Part shown: positions 16,127-25,655 of the stretch, piece after piece
Numbering within the stretch: the first letter of the stretch is position 1
Layout of the letters: each line of letters begins with the position of its first letter
Assembly (NCBI GenBank): GCA_905369775.1
Contig: CAJPJR010000020.1
Span: 1 to 31,949 of the forward strand
Source: Prevotellaceae bacterium UBA1746
Lineage (GTDB): Bacteria > Bacteroidota > Bacteroidia > Bacteroidales > Bacteroidaceae
Reading direction: 5' to 3'
DNA: 31,949 bases
Translations under genes and position numbers: made by a program
Notes under the pieces: generated by a model
Told to the model about the DNA's origin: nothing
The model's database searches: none
What the model saw: only the letters and a program-made list of their open reading frames with translations

Positions 16127-19100
16127 ATGAATCATATCAAGTATACATCGGCGATTGTCCTCGCGCTGTGCAGTGCCACTGCTGTCGCACAGCAAAAGCG
16201 CATCTCCGGACACGTCTTTAATGCCAAAGACGGTGCGGTGGTGATGGCTAACGTCGTGGAGAAGGACAAAACGAACCGCGTGGTGTCGGCAACACAGACC
16301 GACATGAGCGGTAACTTCTCGATGACCATCAAGAACCCGAACAACCGTCTTGAAGTTTCCTATATCGGTTATACCACCGCCCGTATTGATCCTATCGGCG
16401 CGCGCACGTCGTTCCGTATCGAAATGAAGGATCGTACGCATATCTCGGAAGTCGTGATTACGGGTAAGCGTACCGCGAAATCAAACGGTATGGTGATCCC
16501 CGAACGCGAGATCTCGACTGCAACGCAGACGCTGAACATGGACAGCAAAGAAGGTCTTGCCTTCACGACTGCCGGTGAGGCCTTGCAGGGTGAAATTGCC
16601 GGTTTGGACATTGTGGCCAATTCCGGTAACCTGGGTTCCGGTACTTCGATGCGCCTGCGCGGTGTGAACTCGATCAACGGTTCGCAGGAACCGCTGATTG
16701 TGGTGAACGGCTATCCGCTCGAAGGTCAGGATCTGACTTCTGTCGACCTCTCAGACCTGGACAACCAGGAGCAGTTCGCTACTTTGTTGCAGGTGTCGCC
16801 CGACGATATCGCCAGCATCAAGGTCTTGAAGGATGCTGCCGCAACTGCCATCTGGGGTGCGCGCGGTTCGAATGGTGTGATCGAAATCACCACACGCCGC
16901 GGACGCCGCGGTAAGACGCGTGTCGGTTTCAACTACCGTTTCTCGGGCACGTGGCAGCCGCAGGGACTGAACATGCTCGATGGTCCCGGCTATTCGATGA
17001 TGCTGAAGGAGGCTTACTTCAATCCGAAACAGAGTGATGCGGCTTCCAGCATTGTTGAGTTGATGTATCTCGCCAACCGTCCGGCTTATTATGCCAACTA
17101 TAATAAGAACACGGACTGGGTGAAAGAGGTGACGCAAATCGGTCAGGTGCACAACTACGGTGTGAACATCTCCGGTGGTGGTGAAAAGGCCACGTTCCGC
17201 GTGTCGGGATCTTATGACCACGAAGTAGGTACGATCATCAAACAGAGCCTCGACCGCTTCTCGACGCGTCTGGCTTTGGACTACTATGTGTCCGACCGCA
17301 TCAAGTTCACTTCGAACTTCTCGCTGACCTACACGAAGAACAATAAGAACTACGGTAATAATATTCTCGCCAAAGCCTACAAGGCGATGCCGAACATGGC
17401 CGTTACTCGTCAAGAGTATGATCAAGTTCGCGGAGCTTATTTCGACACGGGCGAATATTATCTCATGCCTCCCGCAGCCGGTAAGGACTACGAAGGAGTA
17501 TTGCTGGACAATAACTCCAACTTGACCTCCTATTACCTGAGTGATATGGTCGACAACGGTAACCCCGTTGCCATTGCCAATCTGGCTTGGGCACGCGAGA
17601 GCACGTATACGATCAACCCCTCGTTCTCTCTCGAATACAAGTTGTTGGGTAAGGAGGAGGAGTCGACGCAGCTCAACTATACGGCGGAAGTGAACATCAA
17701 TGCGTTCACGCAAAACAACGGTTCTTACTATCCCCATGCGTTGACTTCGCAGAAGTGGTCGCAAGGCGTTGACTTGACGAACGATTATGACTCGAAACTC
17801 TTTGCTTTCACCACGCGTCACTCGCTTTTGTTCCGTCCGCACTTCGACAATCCGAACCATTCGTTCCAGATTCTTGGACGTTTTGAGTCTTACTCACGTA
17901 ATCAGACTTCGCAGAGCAAGAGTCACTCGGGTATCTCCGGTGGTATCACGGATCCGACGGTGGCCGGTTTCCTCACTGGCACCAACTCGTCTACAGGTCG
18001 CGATCGCAGCCTGAACGGTACGGGGTCAATACACTATGCCTATGGTTCGAAGTACGTGTTTGACTTTACGCTCCGCGCAGAAGGTATGACGAAGTTCGGA
18101 TCGGGTAACAAATGGGGCTTCTTCCCCGGTGTTTCCGCTCGTTGGAACATCTCCGATGAAGCTTTCTTCAAACCTTATCGCAAGTATGTGAACATGCTTT
18201 CGTTCCGTCCCAGCTGGGGTATCAACGGTAATGCATGGTTTGCTGAAGGATTGATCTACAATAAGTACTCGAGCTATGGTTACTACGACGGTGTGCAGGG
18301 TATCGCACCTGAGAATCTTCGTCTGACGCAGATCCGTTGGGAGAAGTCTAAGTCGTGGAACCTCGGTTTCGACTTGCATCTGTTTGACGACTTGTTGATG
18401 TTCGATTTGAGTGTTTACAAGCGCTATACGACTGACTTGTTGATGTCGGGCGTGAAGATTCCTTCGTCTACCGGTTACTCAGACGTGGCCAATGCCAACG
18501 TGGGTAAGATGGAGAACCGCGGTTGGGAATTCAACGTGAGCACGAAACCGATCTTCAAGATGGGTAAATTCGACGTTCGTTTGCGTGCCAATATTGCGCA
18601 GAGTCTCAACACGGTGACTGAAATGGATCCCACGGTGCTCTCGTCGAAGAATCAGCAGTTCGACAATAGCAATGCGAAATACCTGAGCCGCGTTCAACTC
18701 GGACATGCACTCGGCGGTATCTACGGTTTCCGTTATAAGGGCGTTTACGCTTATGACTACGACCACAACGGTTACTTCGCCAACCCCGAACGCAATAATT
18801 ATATTGATGCAGCGGGCAAACCAAATACCGCAGCCGCTACGGGCAAGACCGCTCCGATTGCATACGGTGCCGATGGCAAGATCCTCTATGACAAGTCGGG
18901 TAATCCCCAGCCGATGTACTTCAACTACGGTGGTAAGAACTATCGTTTCGAAGGCGGCGACGTGATCTACGAAGACGTGAACCACGACGGACAAATCGAC
19001 GAACTCGACATCGTGTATCTCGGATCCTCGAACCCGAAGTTTAACGGTGGTTTCGGTATCGATTTCCGCTATGGTCAGTGGACGCTGAAGACCAACTTCA

Positions 19101-19531
19101 ACTTCCGTGTCGGCAATAAGATTGTAAACATGGCCCGCATGAATGCCGAGATGATGCGTTCGAATGATAACCAAGTAGCTTCTGTCAACTGGCGTTGGCG
19201 TAAGAATGGCGACATCACGCCGATTCCTCGTGCGAAAAATTCGCGTGCCGGCGACTCGTTCAATGCGCTTGCTTCCGACCGTTATGTAGAAAAGGGAGAC
19301 TTCCTTCGTTTCCAATATCTGCAATTGGGTTATTCGGTTAAGCCCGAACAGCTGAAGCGCTGGGGACTCTCGCAATTGACGATGAGTGTATCTGCGAACA
19401 ACTTGATCTTCTGGACGAAATATTCCGGCGTGGATCCCGAACATGGTGCAAGCGGCTTCTCGCCTGCATTCGATAATTCGCAGACTCCGCGTTCGCGCTC
19501 CATTACGTTCAGTTTGAACTTCGGATTCTAA
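16127..19531 (+). CDS. SusC/RagA-family TonB-linked outer-membrane transporter (first)
   Basis: This 1134-residue transporter has a clean signal peptide ending AVAQ. A carboxypeptidase-regulatory-like domain occupies about residues 24-100 (ISGHVFNAKDGAVVMANVV to FRIEMKD). A TonB-box region, ISEVVITGKR, follows at about 105-114. The plug has the SusC signature in the form GEALQGEIAGLDIV, MRLRGVNSINGSQEPLIVVNG and ATAIWGARGSNGVIEITT. The barrel includes a calcium-type loop, VNHDGQIDELDIVYLG, near residue 950 and ends ITFSLNFGF. The usual VVDG is VVNG here. SusC transporters pass oligosaccharides or peptides held under a SusD lid. The SusD partner follows after 65 nt. Confidence 0.94.
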   Translation: MNHIKYTSAIVLALCSATAVAQQKRISGHVFNAKDGAVVMANVVEKDKTNRVVSATQTDMSGNFSMTIKNPNNRLEVSYIGYTTARIDPIGARTSFRIEMKDRTHISEVVITGKRTAKSNGMVIPEREISTATQTLNMDSKEGLAFTTAGEALQGEIAGLDIVANSGNLGSGTSMRLRGVNSINGSQEPLIVVNGYPLEGQDLTSVDLSDLDNQEQFATLLQVSPDDIASIKVLKDAAATAIWGARGSNGVIEITTRRGRRGKTRVGFNYRFSGTWQPQGLNMLDGPGYSMMLKEAYFNPKQSDAASSIVELMYLANRPAYYANYNKNTDWVKEVTQIGQVHNYGVNISGGGEKATFRVSGSYDHEVGTIIKQSLDRFSTRLALDYYVSDRIKFTSNFSLTYTKNNKNYGNNILAKAYKAMPNMAVTRQEYDQVRGAYFDTGEYYLMPPAAGKDYEGVLLDNNSNLTSYYLSDMVDNGNPVAIANLAWARESTYTINPSFSLEYKLLGKEEESTQLNYTAEVNINAFTQNNGSYYPHALTSQKWSQGVDLTNDYDSKLFAFTTRHSLLFRPHFDNPNHSFQILGRFESYSRNQTSQSKSHSGISGGITDPTVAGFLTGTNSSTGRDRSLNGTGSIHYAYGSKYVFDFTLRAEGMTKFGSGNKWGFFPGVSARWNISDEAFFKPYRKYVNMLSFRPSWGINGNAWFAEGLIYNKYSSYGYYDGVQGIAPENLRLTQIRWEKSKSWNLGFDLHLFDDLLMFDLSVYKRYTTDLLMSGVKIPSSTGYSDVANANVGKMENRGWEFNVSTKPIFKMGKFDVRLRANIAQSLNTVTEMDPTVLSSKNQQFDNSNAKYLSRVQLGHALGGIYGFRYKGVYAYDYDHNGYFANPERNNYIDAAGKPNTAAATGKTAPIAYGADGKILYDKSGNPQPMYFNYGGKNYRFEGGDVIYEDVNHDGQIDELDIVYLGSSNPKFNGGFGIDFRYGQWTLKTNFNFRVGNKIVNMARMNAEMMRSNDNQVASVNWRWRKNGDITPIPRAKNSRAGDSFNALASDRYVEKGDFLRFQYLQLGYSVKPEQLKRWGLSQLTMSVSANNLIFWTKYSGVDPEHGASGFSPAFDNSQTPRSRSITFSLNFGF

Positions 19532-19560
19532 CGCTTCTACACGTACTTAGCATAGCAAAA

Positions 19561-19580
19561 GGAGGTGGTTTTCCACCTCC
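19561..19580 (+). other. Hairpin in the first SusC-SusD gap
   Basis: GGAGGTGG at 19561-19568 pairs with CCACCTCC at 19573-19580 around a TTTT loop, 17 nt before the SusD start codon. The left arm with the base before it reads AGGAGGTG, a Shine-Dalgarno-like run that is locked in the stem and too far from the ATG to serve as one. There is no T-run after it, so termination would be inefficient. Confidence 0.6.
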
Positions 19581-19596
19581 ACAACTCTAAGACATC

Positions 19597-21510
19597 ATGA
19601 ACAGTAAAATATTCAAACAACTGCTGGTGGCCGGCGCCGTAGTCGTTTTGGGTGGGGGTATGACTTCTTGTGAGGATTACCTGACGCTTTACCCCACGAC
19701 CTCTATTACGGAAGAAGAATTTTGGAATACCCGCAACGACGTCGACAATGTGCGTGCCGCGGCTTATTACCAAATGACGCAGTGCACCGGTAAGATCTTG
19801 GCTTGGGGTGAGTTCCGCTCGGACAACGTGGAGCTCAGCGACATGAGTAAAGCCAACTACCGATATATGCAGGAGGCGGTGTTGCAACCTTCTGAAAACT
19901 TGTATGACTGGGCACCTTTTTACAAAGGCATCAACTACTGTAACAAGGTTATCGAGCACGGTCAGCAAATGGTCGACAAGGGCACTGACCCCTCGTTTAC
20001 CAATGTCGAATGGCAACCGCTGAAGGCCGAAATGATCAGCCTTCGTGCACTCTATTACTTCTATCTCGTACGTTCGTTCCGCGACGTTCCCTTTGTGCGT
20101 CACTCTATCAGTACCGATGCTGAAGCACTTGTGGCACGTGACAAGGCCACGCCGGGACAAGTGATTATGGATTCGCTCATCCACGAGGTGGAAGCAGTGT
20201 TGCCGACAGCCGCTATTAACTACGGTAGCAATTCCTCTAATAAAGGACGCTGGACGCGCACGTCCATCCATGCCCTGTTGGCAGATATGTATCTCTGGCG
20301 TGCAGGTATGGTTTACCGCGGCAGTGCGAAAGGCTTCCCCGTGGTAACTGAAAAGGGCGACACCCTTTCGGCCGCTCAGGAACAGAGCTTGGCTGCTGAT
20401 CTCATGAAGAAAACAATCAGCCATGCAGATTATGTGATCAACCAGCAGATGGCTGATTACAAACTTAATCTCGATCTTAACAATGTTCCCCAGGATGATA
20501 AGCGTCGTGCACAGGCTTACCCGTTGATTCAGAGCGATGCGACAAGTTTCGGTGTGGCAGACGCTGCTTACAACGAAGTACTTGGATCTCACAATTCGAG
20601 TGAGAGCGTCTTCGAACTGCAATATGACGGTATCAACGTCAAGAATAATGTGATCACGGATATGTACTACGGCAACAGCGGTAGCGGTGGTTACAAATCA
20701 GGTTTGATGTTGGCAAATCCTGCTTTGTTCTCCAAAGATGCTCCTGTAGATCCCGTCAAAGGTTACGGACGTACAGACTTGCGCTTCGCCAGCTATTCAT
20801 TGCGTACGGACGAAAGTGCCAAAACAAATGCTGTGAGCATAATCAAAGGCGCAGCCAAGACCGTATTCATCAGTTTCTCCGGTAATGCGATTGGTGACAT
20901 TACCAAGAGCACAGGAAACTATGATTTCCAAGAGAGCAGTTCGCAATCGAGCAACTGGCCGGTTTACCGCCTTTCGGACATGATGACGCTCAAAGCCGAA
21001 GCGATCGCTCGTCTTTCTGCAGCGCCGTTTGCATCGCCCGACTACCCGGAACGCGATTCGTATCGTATTTTGGACGAATTGTTCCGTCGTAACAATCCTA
21101 CGGCCGACACCGTGGCTGCCGCCTCTAATTTGTTCTGCAAGCGTTTGCGTTCTTCCAAAGCTTTCAAAGCTGAGGACGACAAGGACAACGGAGCCGGATG
21201 GAAGCAGCGTTACTCTGACTATGGTAGCCCCCTCAAATTGGCGTTCAATGAACGTCAGCGTGAATTCCTCGGCGAAGGTAAGCGCTGGTACGATATTGTT
21301 CGCGAATGCGAATTCCGTGGTGCGACGAAAGAGGTGCTTTCCGATTGGGTAGGACTTTCTTCCACAGTGCGCAACCGCTTGCGTTCACTCTGGTCGCTCT
21401 ACAATCCGATTTATCTTGAAGAACTCAAGGTGAACGGCAAGGAATATGGTAGCAAGACCGGTAACCTTGTCCAGAACCCCGCATGGGAAAAGTATATGCC
21501 CAAATCATAA
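19597..21510 (+). CDS. SusD/RagB-family surface lipoprotein (first)
   Basis: The 637-residue substrate-binding lid partners the preceding SusC. The signal peptide ends GMTSC (Cys25) and is followed by EDY. It is helical with the TPR-like SusD layout: EEEFWNTRNDVDNVRAAAYY near residues 45-64, LKAEMISLRALYYFYLVRSF, then SIHALLADMYLWRAGM. Near the C-terminus are LKAEAIARLS and NERQREFLGEGKRWYDIVRE, the family's closing signature. It would sit on the outer face of the outer membrane over the SusC barrel. The length is slightly above the common 500-600. A FAS1 lipoprotein starts 13 nt after the stop, so the two are probably co-translated. Confidence 0.93.
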   Translation: MNSKIFKQLLVAGAVVVLGGGMTSCEDYLTLYPTTSITEEEFWNTRNDVDNVRAAAYYQMTQCTGKILAWGEFRSDNVELSDMSKANYRYMQEAVLQPSENLYDWAPFYKGINYCNKVIEHGQQMVDKGTDPSFTNVEWQPLKAEMISLRALYYFYLVRSFRDVPFVRHSISTDAEALVARDKATPGQVIMDSLIHEVEAVLPTAAINYGSNSSNKGRWTRTSIHALLADMYLWRAGMVYRGSAKGFPVVTEKGDTLSAAQEQSLAADLMKKTISHADYVINQQMADYKLNLDLNNVPQDDKRRAQAYPLIQSDATSFGVADAAYNEVLGSHNSSESVFELQYDGINVKNNVITDMYYGNSGSGGYKSGLMLANPALFSKDAPVDPVKGYGRTDLRFASYSLRTDESAKTNAVSIIKGAAKTVFISFSGNAIGDITKSTGNYDFQESSSQSSNWPVYRLSDMMTLKAEAIARLSAAPFASPDYPERDSYRILDELFRRNNPTADTVAAASNLFCKRLRSSKAFKAEDDKDNGAGWKQRYSDYGSPLKLAFNERQREFLGEGKRWYDIVRECEFRGATKEVLSDWVGLSSTVRNRLRSLWSLYNPIYLEELKVNGKEYGSKTGNLVQNPAWEKYMPKS

Positions 21511-21523
21511 GACTCAGACAATT

Positions 21524-23629
21524 ATGAATAGAAATCGTTTCACCCTTAGCACCTTGGCCGCTTATTGCGGAACGGTTGCAATGGCCTTCGGTCTCCTGTT
21601 CTCGGCACAGAGCTGCAGCGAAAAGATCGATGAACGCAACTTTGCCATTGCCAAGGAGCAAACCATTAGCGATTATCTCGGAAGCAAACCAGAATACTCG
21701 CAAATCAAATCGGTCTTTGATCGTGTTCGTCTGGGTAACAAAGGTAACGCTTCCACGCTCGCAGCGGTTCTCTCCGCTCGCGGTAACTATACTGTGTTTG
21801 CACCGACCAACGATGCAATGTCTGCCTACGTTACGAAGGTACTTGGCGAATCTAAAAGCGTCGCTGATCTCACCGATGAGCAGGCTCAGTTGATCGCTTA
21901 TAGCTGCGTGATCGACAATGGTAACGAAAGCGCTTACGATAGCCCGGTGTTCCCGACCAAAGGCGGTGCCTTTGCAAAGGGAGACCTCAACGACCGAAGC
22001 ATCACGAGCGAAGAAGTTACTGATTCGCTGAAGAAACCTGCTGTTTCTTATTACTTGATCAACGGAACGTCACGCGTTGTGAAGAGCGATACGAAATTGA
22101 GTAATGGATATGTACACTCCGTTGCGTCTGTTATCGCCCCTTCCAATCAGAGCGTCTCCGGTCTGATCGAAGGAACGGCCAACATGCGTATCATGGGTAC
22201 CTTGTTGCAGGCAACGGGGTGGGCAGACAAGCTCAATGAAAGTATTGACCGTGAATACGAAAAAGTAGAGCGCGAAACCGATCCTCACAGCATTGCCGGT
22301 GTGCAAGGTCTCGTTCCCACAGCCGGACACCGTTACCTTGGTTTCACGGGATTTGTTGAAACTGACGATGTCTTCCAGAAGGAATGGGGAGTGCCCGCAC
22401 CTGTCTATGATGAGAAGACACAAACTGTGACCAACGCGCAGGCTATTCTTGATGCGATCAAGTCGCATTGCGAGAATGTGTACGGCACTTTGGCTCAGAA
22501 CGACCTCAAAGACGAGGACAATGCAGTGAACCAATTCGTGGCCTACCACTTCATGAAGGGACGCGTGGCTCATAACCAGTTTGTACAGCACTTCAATGAG
22601 TGGGGATACAAATACGGTGACGCCAAGAACCCGCAGCAAAACAAATATAGTATCGACATCTCGGACTATTTTGTCAGCTTGGGTAAGTACCGTAGTCTGA
22701 TCAAGATCACTCAGGATGCCGCAAGTCATGACATCTTCCTCAACCGCGTGGCAGAATACAATGTCAACGACAACTACAAGTTCGTACGCGCCAAAGAAGA
22801 AGGCATCAAAGTTTTTGCTAACAACGACTTTGAAGGTAAAGTGTTGGACAACAATGCGCGCAATGGTTACTTCTTCCCGATTAAGAAGATCATGCTCATG
22901 GATGCCAGCACCCGTGAATCCTTGGGAAGCGAACGTATCCGCTTCGATATCTGTACGATTCTCCCGGAAATCCTTTCCAATGGTTGCCGCTCCTCGCGTC
23001 AACACATGAATTTCCCGAGAGGTTACTTTGAGAACATCACGCAAGAAAGCGAAAGCACGAAGTTCCTTTACCTCCATTCCGCATTCGTCAATGGTGCAGG
23101 ATGGCGTGACTACGAAGGTGATGAGCTGATGGTGCTTGGTCTTTACGACTTTGTCCTCAAACTCCCTCCCGTGCCTAAGGAAGGTCAGTACGAAATCCGC
23201 ATGGGTATTTCTAACAACACCTTGCGCGGTATGTGCCAAATCTACTTCGGTGACAGCCCCGTGAACCTTTCGCCTGCCGGTCTCCCCGTAGATATGCGTC
23301 TCGATGGCGACAACGAGAATATTGGATGGGTTGCAGACAATAAGGATGCAGACATCACAGCCGAGAACGACAAGAGCATGCGCAACCACGGTTACATGAA
23401 AGCTCCGAAGGCATTTACAGCCTGCGATGGTAAGGGTGAAACCAACCTTCGTGATACGAAGGCTGTGCTCCGCCGCATCATGGTGTCTGCCTACATGTAC
23501 CCGAACAAAACCTATTACCTCCGCTTCAAGTCGGCCTTGAACAAGACCGATGCGCAGTTCTTCTCTGACTATTTCGAATTTGTACCGAAATCTGTCTACA
23601 ACGGAACCGTAGCCGAAGACATCTGGTAA
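21524..23629 (+). CDS. FAS1-domain surface lipoprotein with C-terminal beta module (second FAS1 gene)
   Basis: The product is 701 residues. The signal peptide ends SAQSC (Cys31), followed by SEKID. The first FAS1 domain runs about residues 38-206, with GNYTVFAPTNDAMSAYV and NGYVHSVASVIAP as clear H1 and H2 motifs. A second, more divergent one spans about 210-458 and closes NGYFFPIKKIMLM. The last 240 residues have a different, beta-rich character (YEIRMGISNNTLRGMCQIYF, then TYYLRFKSALNK and FFSDYFEFVPKSVYNG). They read like a jelly-roll or carbohydrate-binding type module, an inference from pattern only. The frame is open back to 21446 inside susD, but the lipoprotein signal fixes the start at 21524. 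No catalytic motif was recognised. Confidence 0.85.
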   Translation: MNRNRFTLSTLAAYCGTVAMAFGLLFSAQSCSEKIDERNFAIAKEQTISDYLGSKPEYSQIKSVFDRVRLGNKGNASTLAAVLSARGNYTVFAPTNDAMSAYVTKVLGESKSVADLTDEQAQLIAYSCVIDNGNESAYDSPVFPTKGGAFAKGDLNDRSITSEEVTDSLKKPAVSYYLINGTSRVVKSDTKLSNGYVHSVASVIAPSNQSVSGLIEGTANMRIMGTLLQATGWADKLNESIDREYEKVERETDPHSIAGVQGLVPTAGHRYLGFTGFVETDDVFQKEWGVPAPVYDEKTQTVTNAQAILDAIKSHCENVYGTLAQNDLKDEDNAVNQFVAYHFMKGRVAHNQFVQHFNEWGYKYGDAKNPQQNKYSIDISDYFVSLGKYRSLIKITQDAASHDIFLNRVAEYNVNDNYKFVRAKEEGIKVFANNDFEGKVLDNNARNGYFFPIKKIMLMDASTRESLGSERIRFDICTILPEILSNGCRSSRQHMNFPRGYFENITQESESTKFLYLHSAFVNGAGWRDYEGDELMVLGLYDFVLKLPPVPKEGQYEIRMGISNNTLRGMCQIYFGDSPVNLSPAGLPVDMRLDGDNENIGWVADNKDADITAENDKSMRNHGYMKAPKAFTACDGKGETNLRDTKAVLRRIMVSAYMYPNKTYYLRFKSALNKTDAQFFSDYFEFVPKSVYNGTVAEDIW

Positions 23630-23635
23630 CTCTAT

Positions 23636-23673
23636 CCCGTCCCGCCGGTTCAATTGCGGATCGGCGGGAGGGG
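23636..23673 (+). other. Hairpin between second and third FAS1 genes
   Basis: TCCCGCCG at 23640-23647 pairs with CGGCGGGA at 23662-23669. After one G-G mismatch, CCC at 23636-23638 pairs with GGG at 23671-23673. The stem is followed by TGTTTCTT, a poor U-tract, so full termination is unlikely. It sits 7 nt after the second FAS1 stop and may mark a processing or attenuation point. Confidence 0.5.
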
Positions 23674-23701
23674 TGTTTCTTCCACTAGCATTTCATACAA
23701 C

Positions 23702-25627
23702 ATGAAAAAGATATTCAACTCCTGGATCTCATTTGGTGTCTTGGGCTGTGCAGCGCTTGCGCTGACGGCGGCTTGCGCAGACGATCATTTTGATGTGAAG
23801 TCCGATGCGGCCGGCAACCAGACCCTGTGGCAAAACATTGATTCGAATAGCCAACTGTCGGATTTTGCCTCCATCCTCAAACGCACCAAGGTGATGAAAG
23901 AGGAGAACGATCGCAACGCCCAGCTCACAGTAGCTCAATTGCTCAATCAGCCCCAAAGCTTCACCATGTGGGCTCCTCTCAACGGAACCTTCAATGCCCA
24001 GCATTGGTCAGAACTGCTTGACCGTGCAGATGCATTGCGTAAAACCGGCACGCCCGCTGCTCTTCAAGAGGCACGCGATATTGATTTCTTAGTTTGGAAT
24101 CAATTTGCCTCCAACCACATCGCTCGCTTCAACCACGAGGGGGTAGCCGGAGTGCAGGAGTTCAAGCTCATGAACGGCAAGAATACGAAATACGGCAATG
24201 GCGTATTCAATTCCGTAGCCGAAGAAGGTACAGCCATCAACGCAAGCAATGGTTCACTCCACTTGCTCAAAGGCGCATCTCCTTTCTCGTACAACATCTA
24301 CGATTACCTGAGCCACAACACGCAGTTCAGCGACATCAACGCGTACATTAAGGATCCGACCATCGACATCCGTAAGTTCAACGAGCAAGCTTCCGTGGCC
24401 GGCGCCATGAACGAATACGGTAAGATGGTTTACATCGACTCTGTTTACCAGCATAGCAACTCCTTGTTGGATGCTTCGCATGCGCAGATCCGCAACGAGG
24501 ACTCCACTTACGTGGCACTCATCCCGCGCAATGCGGCATGGAAGGAAGCGTTGGAGAAAGTCAGCAAAATCTTCAATTACGGCACGCGTTACCGTTATGA
24601 TTGGGATGGAGCCAACTTCTCTAAGGACTATCGTCTCGATGCCACTACCTATAATAACAAGAACATGACGTTGGCAGACTCGCTTCGTGAGCGCAATGTG
24701 CGTTTGAACATCGTCAGCAACTTGTTCTTCGCCCCCTATCGCATCAAGGGCTATGAGAGCATGGACTCCGCTGCACTCATTCACCATGTGCAATATGCCG
24801 ACTCTTTGATCTCCACCGCGGGAACCACCTTCTACAATACGGCTGCGAAGGGAGCCACGAAGCAGAATGTGAATCTCAACCCCACCTTGGCCGGTCTCAC
24901 CCCGTATCGCGCTTCCAATGGTTATGTGTTCGAGTTGGAGAACTACAAGTTCGATCCCTCGTACATTTGGGTAAAGAAAATTGACTTCCGACCTGCTGCA
25001 GCTTCCTCCTTTTACACCTTGGGTTCGAACAATACGACCTATGCCAATGGTACTACGGTCAATCTGACAGAAGCTAACTACAACCGCGAGCATGCTTCGT
25101 TGGATGCAAACGGTGACACCCTTCGCACCGCCGACGGAAAGCCCATTATGCTGGGTGTCTCCGGTTCGGTGACGGAAAACGCCTATCAACGTTATGAGAT
25201 GAAGAGCACACGTAACGACATGACGATCGATTTCCGTCTCGATGATGTCCTGAGTGCAGCCTACCAGATCGAATTGGTGCTTGTTCCGACCAAGATCAAT
25301 TTGAATGATGGCGGTGAAGACGAGAAGGTAGTGTTCAATGCCGAAGTCATCGACGACAACAAGAACAACATCCCCTTCACAGTTGCCGGCGCAAAAACCG
25401 ACCGCATCACCATCGACCAAAAGCAAGGGCAGTTTGATCCCAATAAAGTAAACCACATCGTGCTGGGCGATTACATCACTTTCCCCAAGTGCTATTATGG
25501 TTTGCCCTCCGACCGTAAGTCCTTCCCGATGCTTCGCCTGACCGTGCCCCGTATTGGTCCGCGCAATGAAAATTGCCAGGCACTCAACATCGTGCAAGTG
25601 ATCCTCAAACCCTATCGCGGCAACTAA
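23702..25627 (+). CDS. FAS1-like surface lipoprotein with C-terminal beta module (third FAS1 gene)
   Basis: The product is 641 residues. The signal peptide ends LTAAC (Cys25), followed by ADDHFD, acidic residues that suit surface export. A divergent FAS1 domain covers about residues 32-194: QSFTMWAPLNGTFNA takes the place of the usual TVFAPTNxAF, and NGSLHLLKG marks its end. A second spans about 196-420 (STYVALIPRNAAW, then NGYVFELENYKF). The C-terminal 215 residues are beta rich with YQIELVLVPTKI, VNHIVLGDYITFPKCYYG and MLRLTVPRI, a jelly-roll-like pattern that broadly parallels the second FAS1 protein. A longer in-frame start at 23654 was rejected in favour of the lipoprotein signal. SusC starts 28 nt downstream. 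Confidence 0.8.
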   Translation: MKKIFNSWISFGVLGCAALALTAACADDHFDVKSDAAGNQTLWQNIDSNSQLSDFASILKRTKVMKEENDRNAQLTVAQLLNQPQSFTMWAPLNGTFNAQHWSELLDRADALRKTGTPAALQEARDIDFLVWNQFASNHIARFNHEGVAGVQEFKLMNGKNTKYGNGVFNSVAEEGTAINASNGSLHLLKGASPFSYNIYDYLSHNTQFSDINAYIKDPTIDIRKFNEQASVAGAMNEYGKMVYIDSVYQHSNSLLDASHAQIRNEDSTYVALIPRNAAWKEALEKVSKIFNYGTRYRYDWDGANFSKDYRLDATTYNNKNMTLADSLRERNVRLNIVSNLFFAPYRIKGYESMDSAALIHHVQYADSLISTAGTTFYNTAAKGATKQNVNLNPTLAGLTPYRASNGYVFELENYKFDPSYIWVKKIDFRPAAASSFYTLGSNNTTYANGTTVNLTEANYNREHASLDANGDTLRTADGKPIMLGVSGSVTENAYQRYEMKSTRNDMTIDFRLDDVLSAAYQIELVLVPTKINLNDGGEDEKVVFNAEVIDDNKNNIPFTVAGAKTDRITIDQKQGQFDPNKVNHIVLGDYITFPKCYYGLPSDRKSFPMLRLTVPRIGPRNENCQALNIVQVILKPYRGN

Positions 25628-25655
25628 TACCCGCTGAAATATAACAAACGAGATT

